From contig CM067570.1 of assembly GCA_034336665.1 (NCBI GenBank), positions 11,740,002 to 11,804,001 on the forward strand: a stretch of DNA of 64,000 nucleotides, written 5' to 3'. The DNA is from Luscinia megarhynchos. Its lineage: Eukaryota > Chordata > Aves > Passeriformes > Turdidae. The translations under genes and the position numbers were made by a program. The stretch's first letter is position 1; each line of letters begins with the position of its first letter. The notes under the pieces were generated by a model. The model was not told the DNA's origin. It did no database searches and worked only from the letters and a program-made list of their open reading frames with translations. Shown here piece after piece: positions 47,590-58,904 of this stretch.

Positions 47590-48510
47590 TGACTGCTTGC
47601 ACAAGAGTGATCCTGGATACCTAAACAACATCCTTCTTTTCAGCAGGGAAGCAGTAAAGAGGGCCTTATAAGCCCATGGAAGAAGCGTGTCAGGAAGCTT
47701 GAACAGACCCTTCAGCCAAATCTCAGGCCAAGTCCAGTTAAGGAAAAAAGGTGACAGCATCAGATTACAGAAAACAACACAAAGTCATTTCACGTGTGCT
47801 CCTTTATTACCGCAAATAGTACCCTAGATGCTGGTGAAAGCTTGGTCTGGTTTACTACCCTGAATCTTAAAAGTAGCTATTGGCAGTGAAAGTAGATCCA
47901 GAGGGACAGAGGGAAAAAAAAAACCCAACACATTCACAGCAGGACAAGGACTGTGGCAATTTAAAATGATGGGTTTTGGCTAGTGCAATGCATCAGCTAC
48001 ATTCAGTAGTCTAATGAAGAGGGTATTAGGTGGCATGCCTCTCTCAGCCTGTTTGTTATACCTAGATGATATCCTGGTGCATGGTAAAATGTTGGAACAA
48101 GAACTGATACATTTATAAATGGCCTCTAATTAGCTTGAAGCTGCTAGTCTTAAACTGTCTAAATAGAAATGCTAGGAGCTTGTTTCAAAAAGAGGTAATT
48201 TACCTTGGGCAAATCAAGCAAGGAAGGGAGCAAGACTTCCTTGGACAATGAGAAGCTGCCCAGAGCTTGCCAGCTGACCCCACACAGAGATAGGCACCAG
48301 CACTGGGAGGACTCTGTTTCTTGTTTTCAAGACTATCAGTATATTTTTCAGCATTGCAAAACCACCAAACTGATTAGGGAAACCATCCCAGTAGTCAGTC
48401 AGTGTAAAGTTAATGTCTCCAGACTTGAAAAGGGCTTTTGCAATTGTTCTGTCTTAGCTACCTGCACCCTGAGGCTTCTTCATCCGGTCCACTCATTAGT
48501 GCTTAAGGGG
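47590..48510 (+). mobile_element. Broken Ty3/gypsy LTR-retrotransposon pol (reverse transcriptase) relic
   Basis: Reverse-transcriptase blocks occur in correct order but in shifting frames. 47818-47886 reads S-T-L-D-A-G..WFTTLNLKSSYWQ and ends at a stop at 47887, the block before the first catalytic region. 47939-47980 reads AGQGLWQFKMMGFG and ends at a stop at 47981. 48041-48115 reads through LSACLLYLDDILVHGK, with the YLDD catalytic box at 48059-48070, and stops at 48116. 48177-48209 reads SLFQKEVIYLGQI in another frame. One frame change coincides with an A10 run (about 47914-47923), a likely homopolymer indel. The YLDDILV form of the box and the Y-L-G block are Ty3/gypsy, not CR1 or retroviral YMDD type. 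RNase H, integrase, gag and LTRs are not recognisable. Non-functional. Confidence 0.85.
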
Positions 48511-48514
48511 CAAG

Positions 48515-49135
48515 TGCAACTGCATACAAAACTTGGAAAGTGGATTACTGAACAGAAGTCCAAATTTTCTGAAGGGATTTATTCCCCCCACAACATAAAG
48601 ATGCCCCAACAAAGCAGTTTCCCCACTCTGGATCTGCAATGAAGTTCATGGTCAGCATAGAACAAGCTTTTGCAAAAATGGTTCACACTGTGGGAATCCT
48701 AAAATGACTGAACCAACAATGTATGTTTGCATAGCCACACTGGTTACGAAACTATGCCTGGTCCAGCAGTTCATTACAGTTAATAATCTCTGGGGAAACA
48801 CAGTCATCTTCCCATGATTCCCAGAAGCAAAAATATTCCTGCTTCATCCAGTGAAAGATTTGTCATCTTCCCAGGAAGAGGATCCTAGTACTTATGGTGC
48901 AATGTATGACATAAAACTAATTCAGTAAATGTAGCCCTTGGGGGAGAAATCCCTCAAAATGCTCCTCTGAGTCAGATGAGCTACTGTGCAGGCAATGGCA
49001 AGCTAATCAGGAAAAAATGTCCAGGATAAAATCTATGTATGAGGAGTGCTTTTGTCTGCTGTGGTGGCCATAATCAGATGCTGGAGATGAGGAAGGACAG
49101 AGCAATCCTATTTCCAACTCATAGCCTCTCAGCTT
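48515..49135. other. Unassigned DNA downstream of the gypsy RT
   Basis: An open frame (48205-48642, 145 codons, plus) overlaps the end of the relic. It may cover part of the tether/RNase H region out of its original frame, but no catalytic residues are identifiable. No LTR found. Confidence 0.3.
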
Positions 49136-49139
49136 CCAA

Positions 49140-49340
49140 CTATTTTCAGCTCTGAGACTTCCTGACCCGTGTATAGTTTACATGCAGCTAGTAATTCTCT
49201 CTGATTTTGTCTTTCATGAACTTAAACATGTAAACGTGTCACATTCACAATGTCTTTTGGCAGTGAGCTCCACTGGTCTACCACCCACTTTGCAAAGCCA
49301 TTCAATGCTTTGGAACATCCTTGTCTTCCTTTGAAGTTTT
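49140..49340 (-). mobile_element. Probable CR1 fragment, antisense
   Basis: CACATTCACAATGTCTTTTG then GCAGTGAGCTCCACTGGTCT (about 49240-49280) resembles the inverted CR1 block ..CCACAACATCCTGTGGCAATGAGTTCCACAG... The flanks (TGAACTTAAACATGTAAACG; TTTGAAG) fit loosely. Diverged; boundaries are approximate. Confidence 0.4.
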
Positions 49341-49344
49341 TTTC

Positions 49345-50420
49345 CCTATCCACAAAAGCATTCAAAAATGAAAGGTCCAAAACATGAGTGCATTCAAGGT
49401 GAACCTTGATATTCTTTGTGTTGTCTTCAGTGATTTCCCTGGTAACTATTAACTTTTTTTTTTTTTTTTAATCATTGTGGAGCACACAAGAATTCACAGA
49501 GCTGTCAGCATCCCTGGCACCTTTCTCCTTCATTGTAACAGTCAGTGTAGATCCTGGGAATCGGAGTAGTTTGCAAGCCTTCTACATAACCTGCACTGGT
49601 GACAAAGGTGATGAATAGCATGCAGATGTATGACAATGTGCTGACAGAGAGCACTGATCTCATATCCTTAAGCAAAGATAAAGCTGCTAACAGTATTTGC
49701 AGCTGATTATCACTCTGTTTTTTATTTAATCTTTGTTTTTTCCCCTTCATCAAATCGATATCAGTGCAACCACTTGTCTCCCAGCTATTTCTTCATTTTG
49801 GAGCTCTCCCTATACAAATCACTTAATTGCTGCCTTCTAAGCTACCCAGCTCAATCTCTAGTCCTACTCCATTTCTAGTTTCATTTCTAACACCCTTTCA
49901 TCCTGATTTTCTCCAAATATCTGCCAACCAAGCATCTGCATTGGGTGCTTTCTCCTTCAGCAACACACCAAAAGAAAAGCCAAAACTCCCTCTCAACTTA
50001 AGCATTTAGTACTGCTCTGCCTCAGACCAGCTGTGATCAGACCGTGTCAGTGGGGTTTTACTTTTGCAAATTTGGTCTTGGACAGCTCATGGTGAAACAA
50101 CAGAAGACAACAATTCAAGAGCTTACCAAAAAGGGCAGACGTTCAGATGTACATTGGAACAAAAATCAGGTCTGAAACAGGGGAGTTCCTTCCTACCACT
50201 TTTTGGGAAAAAGACAATTACTAGCCCAAACTCAAACCTAATCTCAACAGGTATTGGTAACACAGACCTATCCAGGGGAAATGGTATTTTTTTTCTCTAT
50301 GCAAGAACACATTTACTTTTCTCAAGCTTAAAATAACCTCTATTTCTCTGTTGCAAATCTTGGGGCATATTTGGCAACTTCCATGCTCTTTAGGTTGGCT
50401 GTTATTTATGAAGGAAAAAG
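49345..50420. other. Non-coding DNA, nothing recognised
   Basis: Includes a T17 run near 49454-49470. Frames up to 90 codons lack signatures. Confidence 0.5.
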
Positions 50421-50424
50421 CCCC

Positions 50425-50540
50425 AAGAACAATTTATTATAGATAGAAAAATTGAGCCAGAACATGGGAGAGAGGCTTGACCAGTGCCACAGTGAAACTT
50501 GTCAACTGCAACGGGAACAGAATATGTGTTTTCCAAGTTT
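50425..50540 (-). mobile_element. MIR SINE fragment, antisense
   Basis: TTATAGATAGAAAAATTGAG, GAGAGAGGCTTGACCAGTGCCACAGTGAAACTTGT (in two pieces) and AACAGAATATGTGTTTTCC follow the inverted MIR body (..CAGATGAGAAAACTGAGG..AGTGACTTGCCCAAGGTCACACAGTGAG..). It is diverged, but the order is preserved over about 100 bp. Confidence 0.55.
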
Positions 50541-51098
50541 CAACCAAAAGGCACAGTACAGCCCAGAACAGTGGCATTGCCTATACACATGCAACACTGA
50601 ACAATGAGTGATGCTGAATACTCAGTGCACCTGCCAGTGTGAGCAACTCTTGAAACACTAAATGAGTGAATCGATATAGTGAGAGTTTCAAACATAACGA
50701 GAGAGTAACATGGATCAAGGGAAGTGAATTCTGGTTAACTCAGCTGATAAACTGGAACACAGTAATAGGGTATACATGTGAGAACTCTTTCACAGGAAAA
50801 GAGCATACAGAGCATAAAATTAATGCTCAGCTTTCTCCCAACAGGAAAAAAAACATCCTCCTGAAATCCAGCTACTTGAGTTTTCTCTCTCAAGTGTGAT
50901 CATGCTTCTTTTGATAAACTCTGACCATAAGTAGCACTGTATGCACCAAACAAGAAAGCTTTTCAAAATCCAGACCCTGCCTGAACGTTGTACTTCAGTC
51001 AGAGGTGTAAAAACACCCAAGGACATAATTTAACTAATGTAAGCACTTCAGGACTCCTAGTGAAACTGCTTGGAGTGGTGTATTCAGTTGTTTAAAGC

Positions 51099-51132
51099 TT
51101 TTTTTTTTTTTTTTTTTATATTTTTTTTTTTT
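51099..51132 (+). repeat. Poly-T tract
   Basis: T19-ATA-T12. Possibly the inverted A-tail of a decayed retroposon, but no element body is recognised beside it. Confidence 0.9.
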
Positions 51133-51139
51133 ACTGTCA

Positions 51140-51420
51140 CAGGCAAGATATATGTTTACATGGCAGACTTAATTGCTGTTTTCAGAGGACTAATGCTGTG
51201 TAAAATCATAGTCATCAATACAGCCATTTATTTTGACTATAATTAACAAATCAAGTCACAGCACGTTTTACTTATTTGCCAATCTGTTGAATATTCACAC
51301 TGGCCCCAAGTCGCCTATTCATTTAGCAGTAAACATGTAGCCTAGCAACTGACTGTCAATATCAACAGTAGCTGATGAAGTTGTTAATCTCTGGAAGACT
51401 GACAGGTTAAGCCAAATTCT
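51140..51420. promoter_or_regulatory. Candidate conserved non-coding element
   Basis: Motif-dense AT-rich block with TTAATTG (about 51169), ATAATTAAC (about 51239), AATATTCACAC (about 51290) and TGACTGTCAATATCAA (about 51350-51365), the last a PBX/MEIS-like composite. No frame and no repeat signature. Weaker case than the other candidates. Confidence 0.25.
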
Positions 51421-52264
51421 CCTATGCAAAACTCTCATTGTCCAAGCCTTACATTAGCCCACAAGGATATTTATGTTCAAAAGATACCACATCTCCTTCT
51501 ACTATTAAAATTAAATGAAGTGTGCTAGAGGCAGGAAAAGGCTATGTGCTCTGCCTGCCATGCATGTTTTGCATGCACCACGGCATCCAGCTTTGTGTTT
51601 GCAGGATGTATTGACCATTGCTAATTTCTAGAGACAATTGAAGACACTTTTGCATCTGTTCATCATCCCGGAATAAACTATCATATAAGTGCACGCTGTG
51701 CACTAGAATATAGATGAGGTCAGGAGAAACACAAATATCTCCTTTGCTATGCAAATCTGCACTGGAACTGCAAAAGAGAAAGCATGAAGGTATGGATAAA
51801 GAGCTTTAATCTGGGGTATTGAGAATCAAAATCAGAGTGAAGGAATTTAAAAGGAGTACGAGCATTTTGACTGGGCTAACAAAAAAAGAATATGATTTAG
51901 CCTGATTTAAAACTTGATACACCAGCACTGAACTAAACAATTTTCTAGTCATTTAGTTGTACTGCTCAGAAGTTCCATCAACACGGTACGTGAAAGACAG
52001 AGACAGACAGAATAATTATCTGCAAATACACAGTGAGGAATTTCAGAACAGCAGGAAAAACCTATTGCTTTGTGCTGTCTGTTACAGGCCTGAACTGGAT
52101 CAAACTGCCTGCCCAAAGTACTTTCTATCTCACTTTGATATTGACAGCCATGCCTGTTGTAGCAGATATTCTCAAGGGTAAAATCCTAGAACAACAGCAA
52201 TTCCACAATGATTTAATCCCTTCCAAGTACTTACAGAAGATGGATAGTTATCATTAGCAGTGAA

Positions 52265-54790
52265 ACTGTGGAATCGAGGAAAGTAGGACTGGGGAGACTG
52301 TCTGCAGGACTTCTTGCTCCAAGACAGAATCAGCTCTACATTTTGTCATTCTTCTTCCTAACAGCCTCCAGTCACAAAGGGGACAGTCTGTTCCAGAACT
52401 GCCCTGCATGAATTATCAGAAAACTGCTTTTTTAATATTTCTCTGAATGTCCAATTCTTTCTAACAATGATTTCATCCCATTTCCTCTTATGCAAAATGA
52501 AATCCTCTCCCTCTCTGCACTGTACTTTTGCATATTTGAAGACTACTGGTAGGACACCCCAAGAGTTTTCCCTGAACTAAGAGTAAACAGCATGCATCCA
52601 CACGTCTCCATAACAGCCAAAACATCTCAACAGGATGTTGTGACCATGCCCATCACTCTTGTTTGGATTGTCTCCAAGCGGCCAACATCCTTCTAGAAGG
52701 ACAAAGGTACCCCCAAAGTGGTCAACATCTTTTGGGAAGACATGCAGAGGAGTTACTTAATACACCTTTCAGATTAGAATTATGAATATTTATGAATTCC
52801 TAGATGATGTTTACCATTTGTGCAACAGTGTAAAATTGCTTGGTTTGTAATTTTTCCAAAGAACTGCTGTCAAAACAGGTGCTCCTCTTCTCGTATTCCT
52901 GCAGTTTATTGTTTCTGCTGAACTACCATTCTTCTGTACTCAGTTTACAAAGTTTCAACCTATTATTATAGACCCTTTTCCCCATTCTCAAGGCCATTCT
53001 CTATTCATAAAGCTTCCACTCTCAGTTTTCTGTAAATTTAACATGTATAATGGTGTATTGCATCACTCAGGTCATGGTCTAATGAGAGCTGGGCACAGCT
53101 CTGTAGAGCACTCCTCAATACATATTTCTGCTTTGATATTACTTCATCCTCCTAAAATTCATTCTCCAAAGCAGTTTCTCTTGCTAGTTTTGTTTTTACT
53201 CTAACAGCATTTTCATCCAGCCCAGGTTTCCCTGTGCTTCAGAGAATGTCATGCAAGGCAACTTTAAAGACCTCACAATACTCAAGAGCCTATGTCAATT
53301 GTTTCTTCTCTTTCCATGAAGTCTGTTACCCTGCTGCACAAGGAAATCCAAGTGGTTTGACATTCATTCTTGACAAATCTGTGCTGGCAGCTTTTTACTT
53401 TCTTGTTATCCTTCAGCTGCTTTCAAATGTTTGGTTTGGGGTTTTTTTTCCCCCATCCCAGAATTTTTCTGTTGACTGGGGCTGGAGTTAGCACTGGTTG
53501 GTCTGTAATCCTCTGGTTCATTTTTTACCCCCTTTTTCAAAATGAAAAGACATTATGTTTTCTCTTTTCCACTGGTACATCATCTATCTCAGATGAACTC
53601 TCTAAGAAAACATGAATGGCTCTGCATTCCTTTAGACAAATCCTGGAACAAAGTCCATCACAACCAGTCCATTTGAAAACATCTGAACCATCTGTAAATC
53701 CCTAACTTGTTCTTTTCTGTTTTTGGCTAGGATTGTATCCTTTTCTATTGATTTTAACAGTATTAATAATATGAAAGCAAAAAAATTGCTTAATGAGGTC
53801 TCAATTAAAAAGAAAAAAAGGAAAGGATTTTAAAAAAAAGACTCTTCAGAGTGCTCCAATAGCAGTTTACTTTCTCCTGTAAGAAAGAAGCATTCCTTGT
53901 CTGGATTGTCTTATTAATGTATATTGAACATGATTTCTCATCATTTCAGCATCTCTAACTAGTTAGCATTGCAACCTGGTGCCTGGACCTTCCTTTCATC
54001 CCTTCATACTTGTGCCATTTTGGAGTACTCTTTCTTCCTCTAAGATGTATTTCCTTCTTGCTCCCTATGAAGAAACCAGCTCTTCAGCCAAGTTTATCTC
54101 TATATAGGGTTTTTCTGTGCTTGTACCATAATGTCACATCTTTGAGGATTTGGCAGCCTAATTCACCTTTGCTTTCAACTATTAAATTTTTCTCTGGAGA
54201 AATCTTAGCTATCATTCTCTCAAGTCCATTTTTGTTACATTGTTGTTCCTCCTCATCTCTTCCCAAAGATTATGAAATCTCATTTCATGCTCAATTTCAC
54301 TCAACTTGCCTATTGCCTTTGTACTCTCAGCTACTTCACCTTCATTGTCTAAAATATAAAAAAGCCTTTTGCTCTTCACACATTTCTCCATTCTGCAAAA
54401 CAAACAAACATTAAAAATAAAATCAAGACTAAGCCCCACTACTTTTCTAGAACAATGTTGAATCATCCATTTCCTACTATGGTTTTTCCCTCAGGAGATG
54501 CCTGCAAGCATTTAAAATTCCAGATGTACATAAAATTCTCATAAATTTCACAAAAATTTTTTTCTATCTGATCTTCCTGGCTTGGTGTTTTGCAACAGAT
54601 AGCCATTTTTATCTCTATACATAATTTTCATAAGATCTATTTTTCATTCCCACTGTCTGGGCCTCAGGATATTTCCTCACCTTTCTACTATTTAACACTC
54701 TTCGTTGATCCTCCTTCTCCTTCATATCCCCTTGTTAGGCTGCAGTATCAAATTCAAGACACTTGGTCCAAAATCTATGAGCTTTAAATT
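52265..54790 (-). mobile_element. Long ancient CR1 LINE relic, antisense
   Basis: Plus-strand order is that of an inverted CR1. The 3' end is GGAATCGAGGAAAGTAGGAC (52271-52290). Next come 3' UTR-side blocks, with CATATTTGAAGACTACTGGT (about 52532-52551) and GTTTGGATTGTCTCCAAGCG (about 52661-52680). Reverse-transcriptase-side sequence spans 53230-53700. The minus-strand reading of 53493-53537 is K-K-G-V-K-N-E-P-E-D-Y-R-P-T-S, the N-terminal fingers motif of LINE RT. The 54100-54780 part matches remembered CR1 sequence further 5' (CCTAATTCACCTTTGCTTTC; GATTATGAAATCTCATTTCA). Stops and indels break every frame. At about 2.5 kb it is unusually long for such an old copy; the 5' end is uncertain. 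Confidence 0.7.
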
Positions 54791-54794
54791 TTCA

Positions 54795-57700
54795 GTCCTT
54801 GCACGGAAGGTGCTTCTCCACAGACATTTCCCCATCAGCTACAAAAGTTACAAAGCAGGTTCCCAAGCAGGAACTCAACAAGTCTCCAGCTTGCACACAG
54901 GGAACACAATGTCATCCTGTTCAGGGCAGACTCAAGCATTCCTTGTCCCTTTGGCCTGAGCCTAAGGCTCAATTCATTTTGTTGTGTCAAGTTACTGACA
55001 GCACTTTCAGTTTTATGCTCCAAGCATCCCCCAAGACATAACTGGAACATCCGAGTGAGGTGGTGGAGGAAACGTAAAGGTTGGTGTAATTTTTGCACTT
55101 AGTGCATCCCACACTGTGTTTCTCAGTAATCCCGTGCCAACGTAATGTGTGCCAGTGGAGCAGCCTGAAACCTTGCAGGACCCAGGCAAGTGAACCTCTG
55201 GGAAGGAAAGTGGTTGCCTAACATGACCCTGGATATTTCCTCAAAGAGATTAAGACCAAAACCACCAAAGAACATTCCATTCCCCCTGCCGGAGGAGAGG
55301 CAGCTCACCCCATGGCTCCTCCCTGGTATTGCCTGATCCATCTCAGGCTCTGAACACAACAGGGCAGTGTTTACATCTGCCTTTTATTGCATCCCATCAC
55401 AGGTGAACCAGTCAGCTGCAATAAAAATCTAAGCTAGAAAAACATGCACAAGTTCCTACTTTCCTTTTTATTTCAACTTAAGTGTATGCATATTGTCTCA
55501 GTTTTAAAAGTTTTCTATCAAGTAGCTAACAAAACACAGGTCTATCAGATTTTTATTCACACAAGGATTTAGTGTTTTTATTAGATATTCATTTACTCAT
55601 TTAAAACCTGTTCCATCTAAAAACAATATCCTACCAATATCATCGCTGCCTGTGTTTATTCTGTTTATATAGGTTATTCTTGTATGAAATATTCATTCAA
55701 AGAGGGGGCTGCTATATTTAGAATGCAGAGAAGTGTTTTTTGCACGTAGTTGCTTTTGGCAATCTTGCTACACAGAAAATATTAAAAAAAAATACCAAAC
55801 TATACTCCCATTTATACTTCCATTTTAAGTCACTGATTTTGTGAGGTTTAGGCAAGATTAGATGTTTTCCTTCAGGCTAAATGGCTTCTACAGAAATCAC
55901 TGTTAAAGTTTAGATGGCAAGCTATTGATAGGTTCTGGGTGGCATGGACATGTGTTTTTCAATTCCTTTTCTCATTTTAAACTTGGTTTTTAAATTGTTT
56001 TAACTGCTTAACTGAGGGGGAAAAAAGGCCTACAGTTTCTTCTGTACAAACCTCACCCTCTTCAGTTGAATCTTTGGTAACCTTACACAATTTTACTCTT
56101 CCCGTAGTTCTTTTTATGGTACACAAATCATATCAGCTTCAAGTACATGCTATCTTTCTAACAGAATTACTTTAAGCTGCTAATAAATTCTTAACATAAC
56201 TTTTTAGCCATGTAAAGCTTTAGCAGCTGAATTACTACTTGACTCGCATAGTAGATGATTAAAAAAACTTCATGGGAGAAGTATGGACAGTAAAAGCTCA
56301 AGCAAGCATGAGATCAATATTTTATTTAATAAACAAATAATTTGAGGATGACTGCTTGTCTTGAGGTGGTAAAGTTTTGTTCTATTTGTCCACTTCAAAG
56401 AACGGCAAGTGTAAACTTTCTGAAGTCTTTTATTTTTTCAAATTGTGTTACTTTTTAAAATAATATCTAAGAAAAAAATTGCCAAAAAAAAAGAAGAAAA
56501 AAAGAAAAGCAGCAGCATACCACATTCCCATTCATGCAGCTGGAGAGCAAATAGAATTTGGGAACAACTGCCATTTCCATGAAATGGTAACTTTCCCCTC
56601 CCTCCCCAAACTATCAAGTCCCATCCAAGACCAAGAAACTGAATATGGCAATAAAGATGCAGCACCTGAGAACTGGAAACCGTAACAGCTACATGAAAGA
56701 CAACTTGTTCACCACCTCCATCTTTGCTAAGGAATTATTTTCTGAACTCTTATTCAGCATTCTCACTAACCAGCTCAGTGCATTGGAACAGCCATCAGAG
56801 TTTCCTGTTTCCAAAAGATTCAGCTACATGAAAAATAGTGCAATTGGTTTTGACTTCAGTATTACAATCAGAAAGTCCACTTAAGATACAAATTCATGTC
56901 AGCACAAAGCCTATAATAGCCTGATTTTTACCCTCAAATTACAAAAAATTTAAGTTATACTGGTGAGGCAGGAGTAAAGGCAGAAGAACATCAATAGCAT
57001 GACAGAAGGAATCATTAATAGTTGCTCCATGGTCTACCCCCTCTGGAAAATTACTTCATTAAAATTATCAGAAAGAAAAATAATAAAAAAGCTTTTATTT
57101 ATTGTTTTCAAAAATTATGATGACTATACCAGAAAGAAAAGGAAGGAGTAAAAACATTGACGAACTACTATACTCATGGCTTCCCTTCCAGAGCTCAGAA
57201 AATGAAGTTGCCAAGCTCAAGACCGTGGAAGGTCCTTTGAATTCTGGATATGCTTTCCTTCTAGATTTGATTCTAAATACATGCACATTAAAAATCTCTC
57301 AGGACCTGAAAATAAGAGTGTCATTTGACTCAGACAATGCAGTCCCTAATTTATTGAGGCAGACCCAAGATGCCCCAGCACAGAGCACTCTAAAGATGTT
57401 GAATTTTGTGCTAGCTATCTAAACACTAATATACATAAAGCAAATTTTGTGAGAGTACTATGTCCATCTTGAAACTAAGCAAGAATGAAGCTGATGTGGT
57501 AATATCAGGGCTTTTCCTTTGACTTATGAAAACTAACACAAGTCTTACGTGGAAAGTTGATTTTGAAAGGAGAGAATTGATTATATGGTATGAAACATAA
57601 GCACACACATGGATGTGTCTATAATATCTGCTATTCAGCACTCACAGGTTAAGAGCCCAAGGCCAGATCATGAAAGTCAATACCTGTTCTCCAAGTTTCC

Positions 57701-58840
57701 CACCACGTGTCTTGGGGAGAATCATTCAAAGATTTTAGCCCCCCACTCCTCCATCATTACAGGACTGTCATTTTCATTTAAAAACTCCCCAGTTCATCTG
57801 GGGATTGAGTTGATAATCCCCAGACTTTGAAAAAGCATCTGCACTGGATTAGAAAACCTGATATGGAGTCCAATGAAGTCAGCTGAGTCTTCCTGCAGAT
57901 GATGAGAAATCGCAGTTATTGTAAACAACAGTAACCTCACAAGGTACATGGTAGCCTGTAATCTAAAGTACATATGAGTATCGAGGATTATCTAGGGTTT
58001 TTTCTTTAATACGTAGATATATATAATATCCATTTGGCTAATGTTATGAATAACTGTTGAAAAACAATACTGCCAGGTATTGTGTCACCTCTACAGTTTT
58101 GTACATAGTGATAATAGCAAGTTTACAAGAAATCTTGAAAGAGGCTAATAAAAAGTCAGTTTGAAATGGAATCATGTCTCATTCAGCAAAACCAAAGCAA
58201 TTCAAGAGTAATTGTGTTAGAACATAAACTTAGACAAAGCTTTCCAAGGAGATTAAACCATACCAACAAATGCAACAGGATTTAACAAACAGGCAAAGAG
58301 CATCAAAGACCTTGGAGAGAAGAAATCTCCTGTGCTGGAAAGGAAATTAAATACTTCTAGTACATTTTCAAGTGTATATCCCATCTGTTTTAGCATTCGA
58401 AGTGACAAGACTCTACAACATCTGTTATAAGACAAATTGCAGCCTAATGGCCTCTCTGCCATAACGGTTTGGTCTTTTGGAATTGATACTCAAGTTCACC
58501 TTTTTTTAAAGGAAAAGCCATTATTTATCATAAAGATCATCTCTTTCCAAATGCAGGAGAACCTCTGTTGGTTTGAAATTTTTGAACAATGAATAAAGGC
58601 CGAGCCAAGACAATCTTGTGCATTTGTTTAATGGGCTGTGTCTCTTGCAAACTATTGAATCAGACTGTAAACATGTGAGAATTTTTCCTGAAGTTTGGAC
58701 AGTCTTTGGATATAAGCCCTCTAGGGGAAAAAAAAAGCATCAGATTGTTGTGGAGGCAATTTCAATGAATTGAATGAATTATTCTTCCTGAGTGAACATT
58801 GAGCCATTACCCAGGAAGCTGTCAGGATGAACATTATCTC
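54795..58840. other. Non-coding DNA, nothing recognised
   Basis: AT-rich with A-rich stretches near 56484-56508. Open frames up to 106 codons lack signatures. No RNA gene or named repeat. Confidence 0.5.
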
Positions 58841-58857
58841 ATTATGTGCTGTCTTTC

Positions 58858-58895
58858 AGGCAATGGTCATTTAAGGAGGCAATGGTCATTTAAGG
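58858..58895 (+). repeat. Perfect 19-bp tandem duplication beside splice-like signals
   Basis: AGGCAATGGTCATTTAAGG occurs twice back to back (58858-58876 and 58877-58895). It is preceded by an acceptor-like TGCTGTCTTTCAG ending at 58859, and its last G begins a donor-like GTAAGC (58895-58900). This would delimit a 35-nt exon, 58860-58894. No transcript evidence exists here. Confidence 0.9.
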
Positions 58896-58904
58896 TAAGC
58901 GACA

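Noticed and set aside
48205..48642. 145-codon frame on the plus strand
   Set aside because: Lies across the end of the broken gypsy RT and is in a different frame from the RT blocks; no catalytic residues seen.
54010..54414. 134-codon plus-strand frame rich in S/L/C
   Set aside because: Antisense to the long CR1 relic and without domain features.
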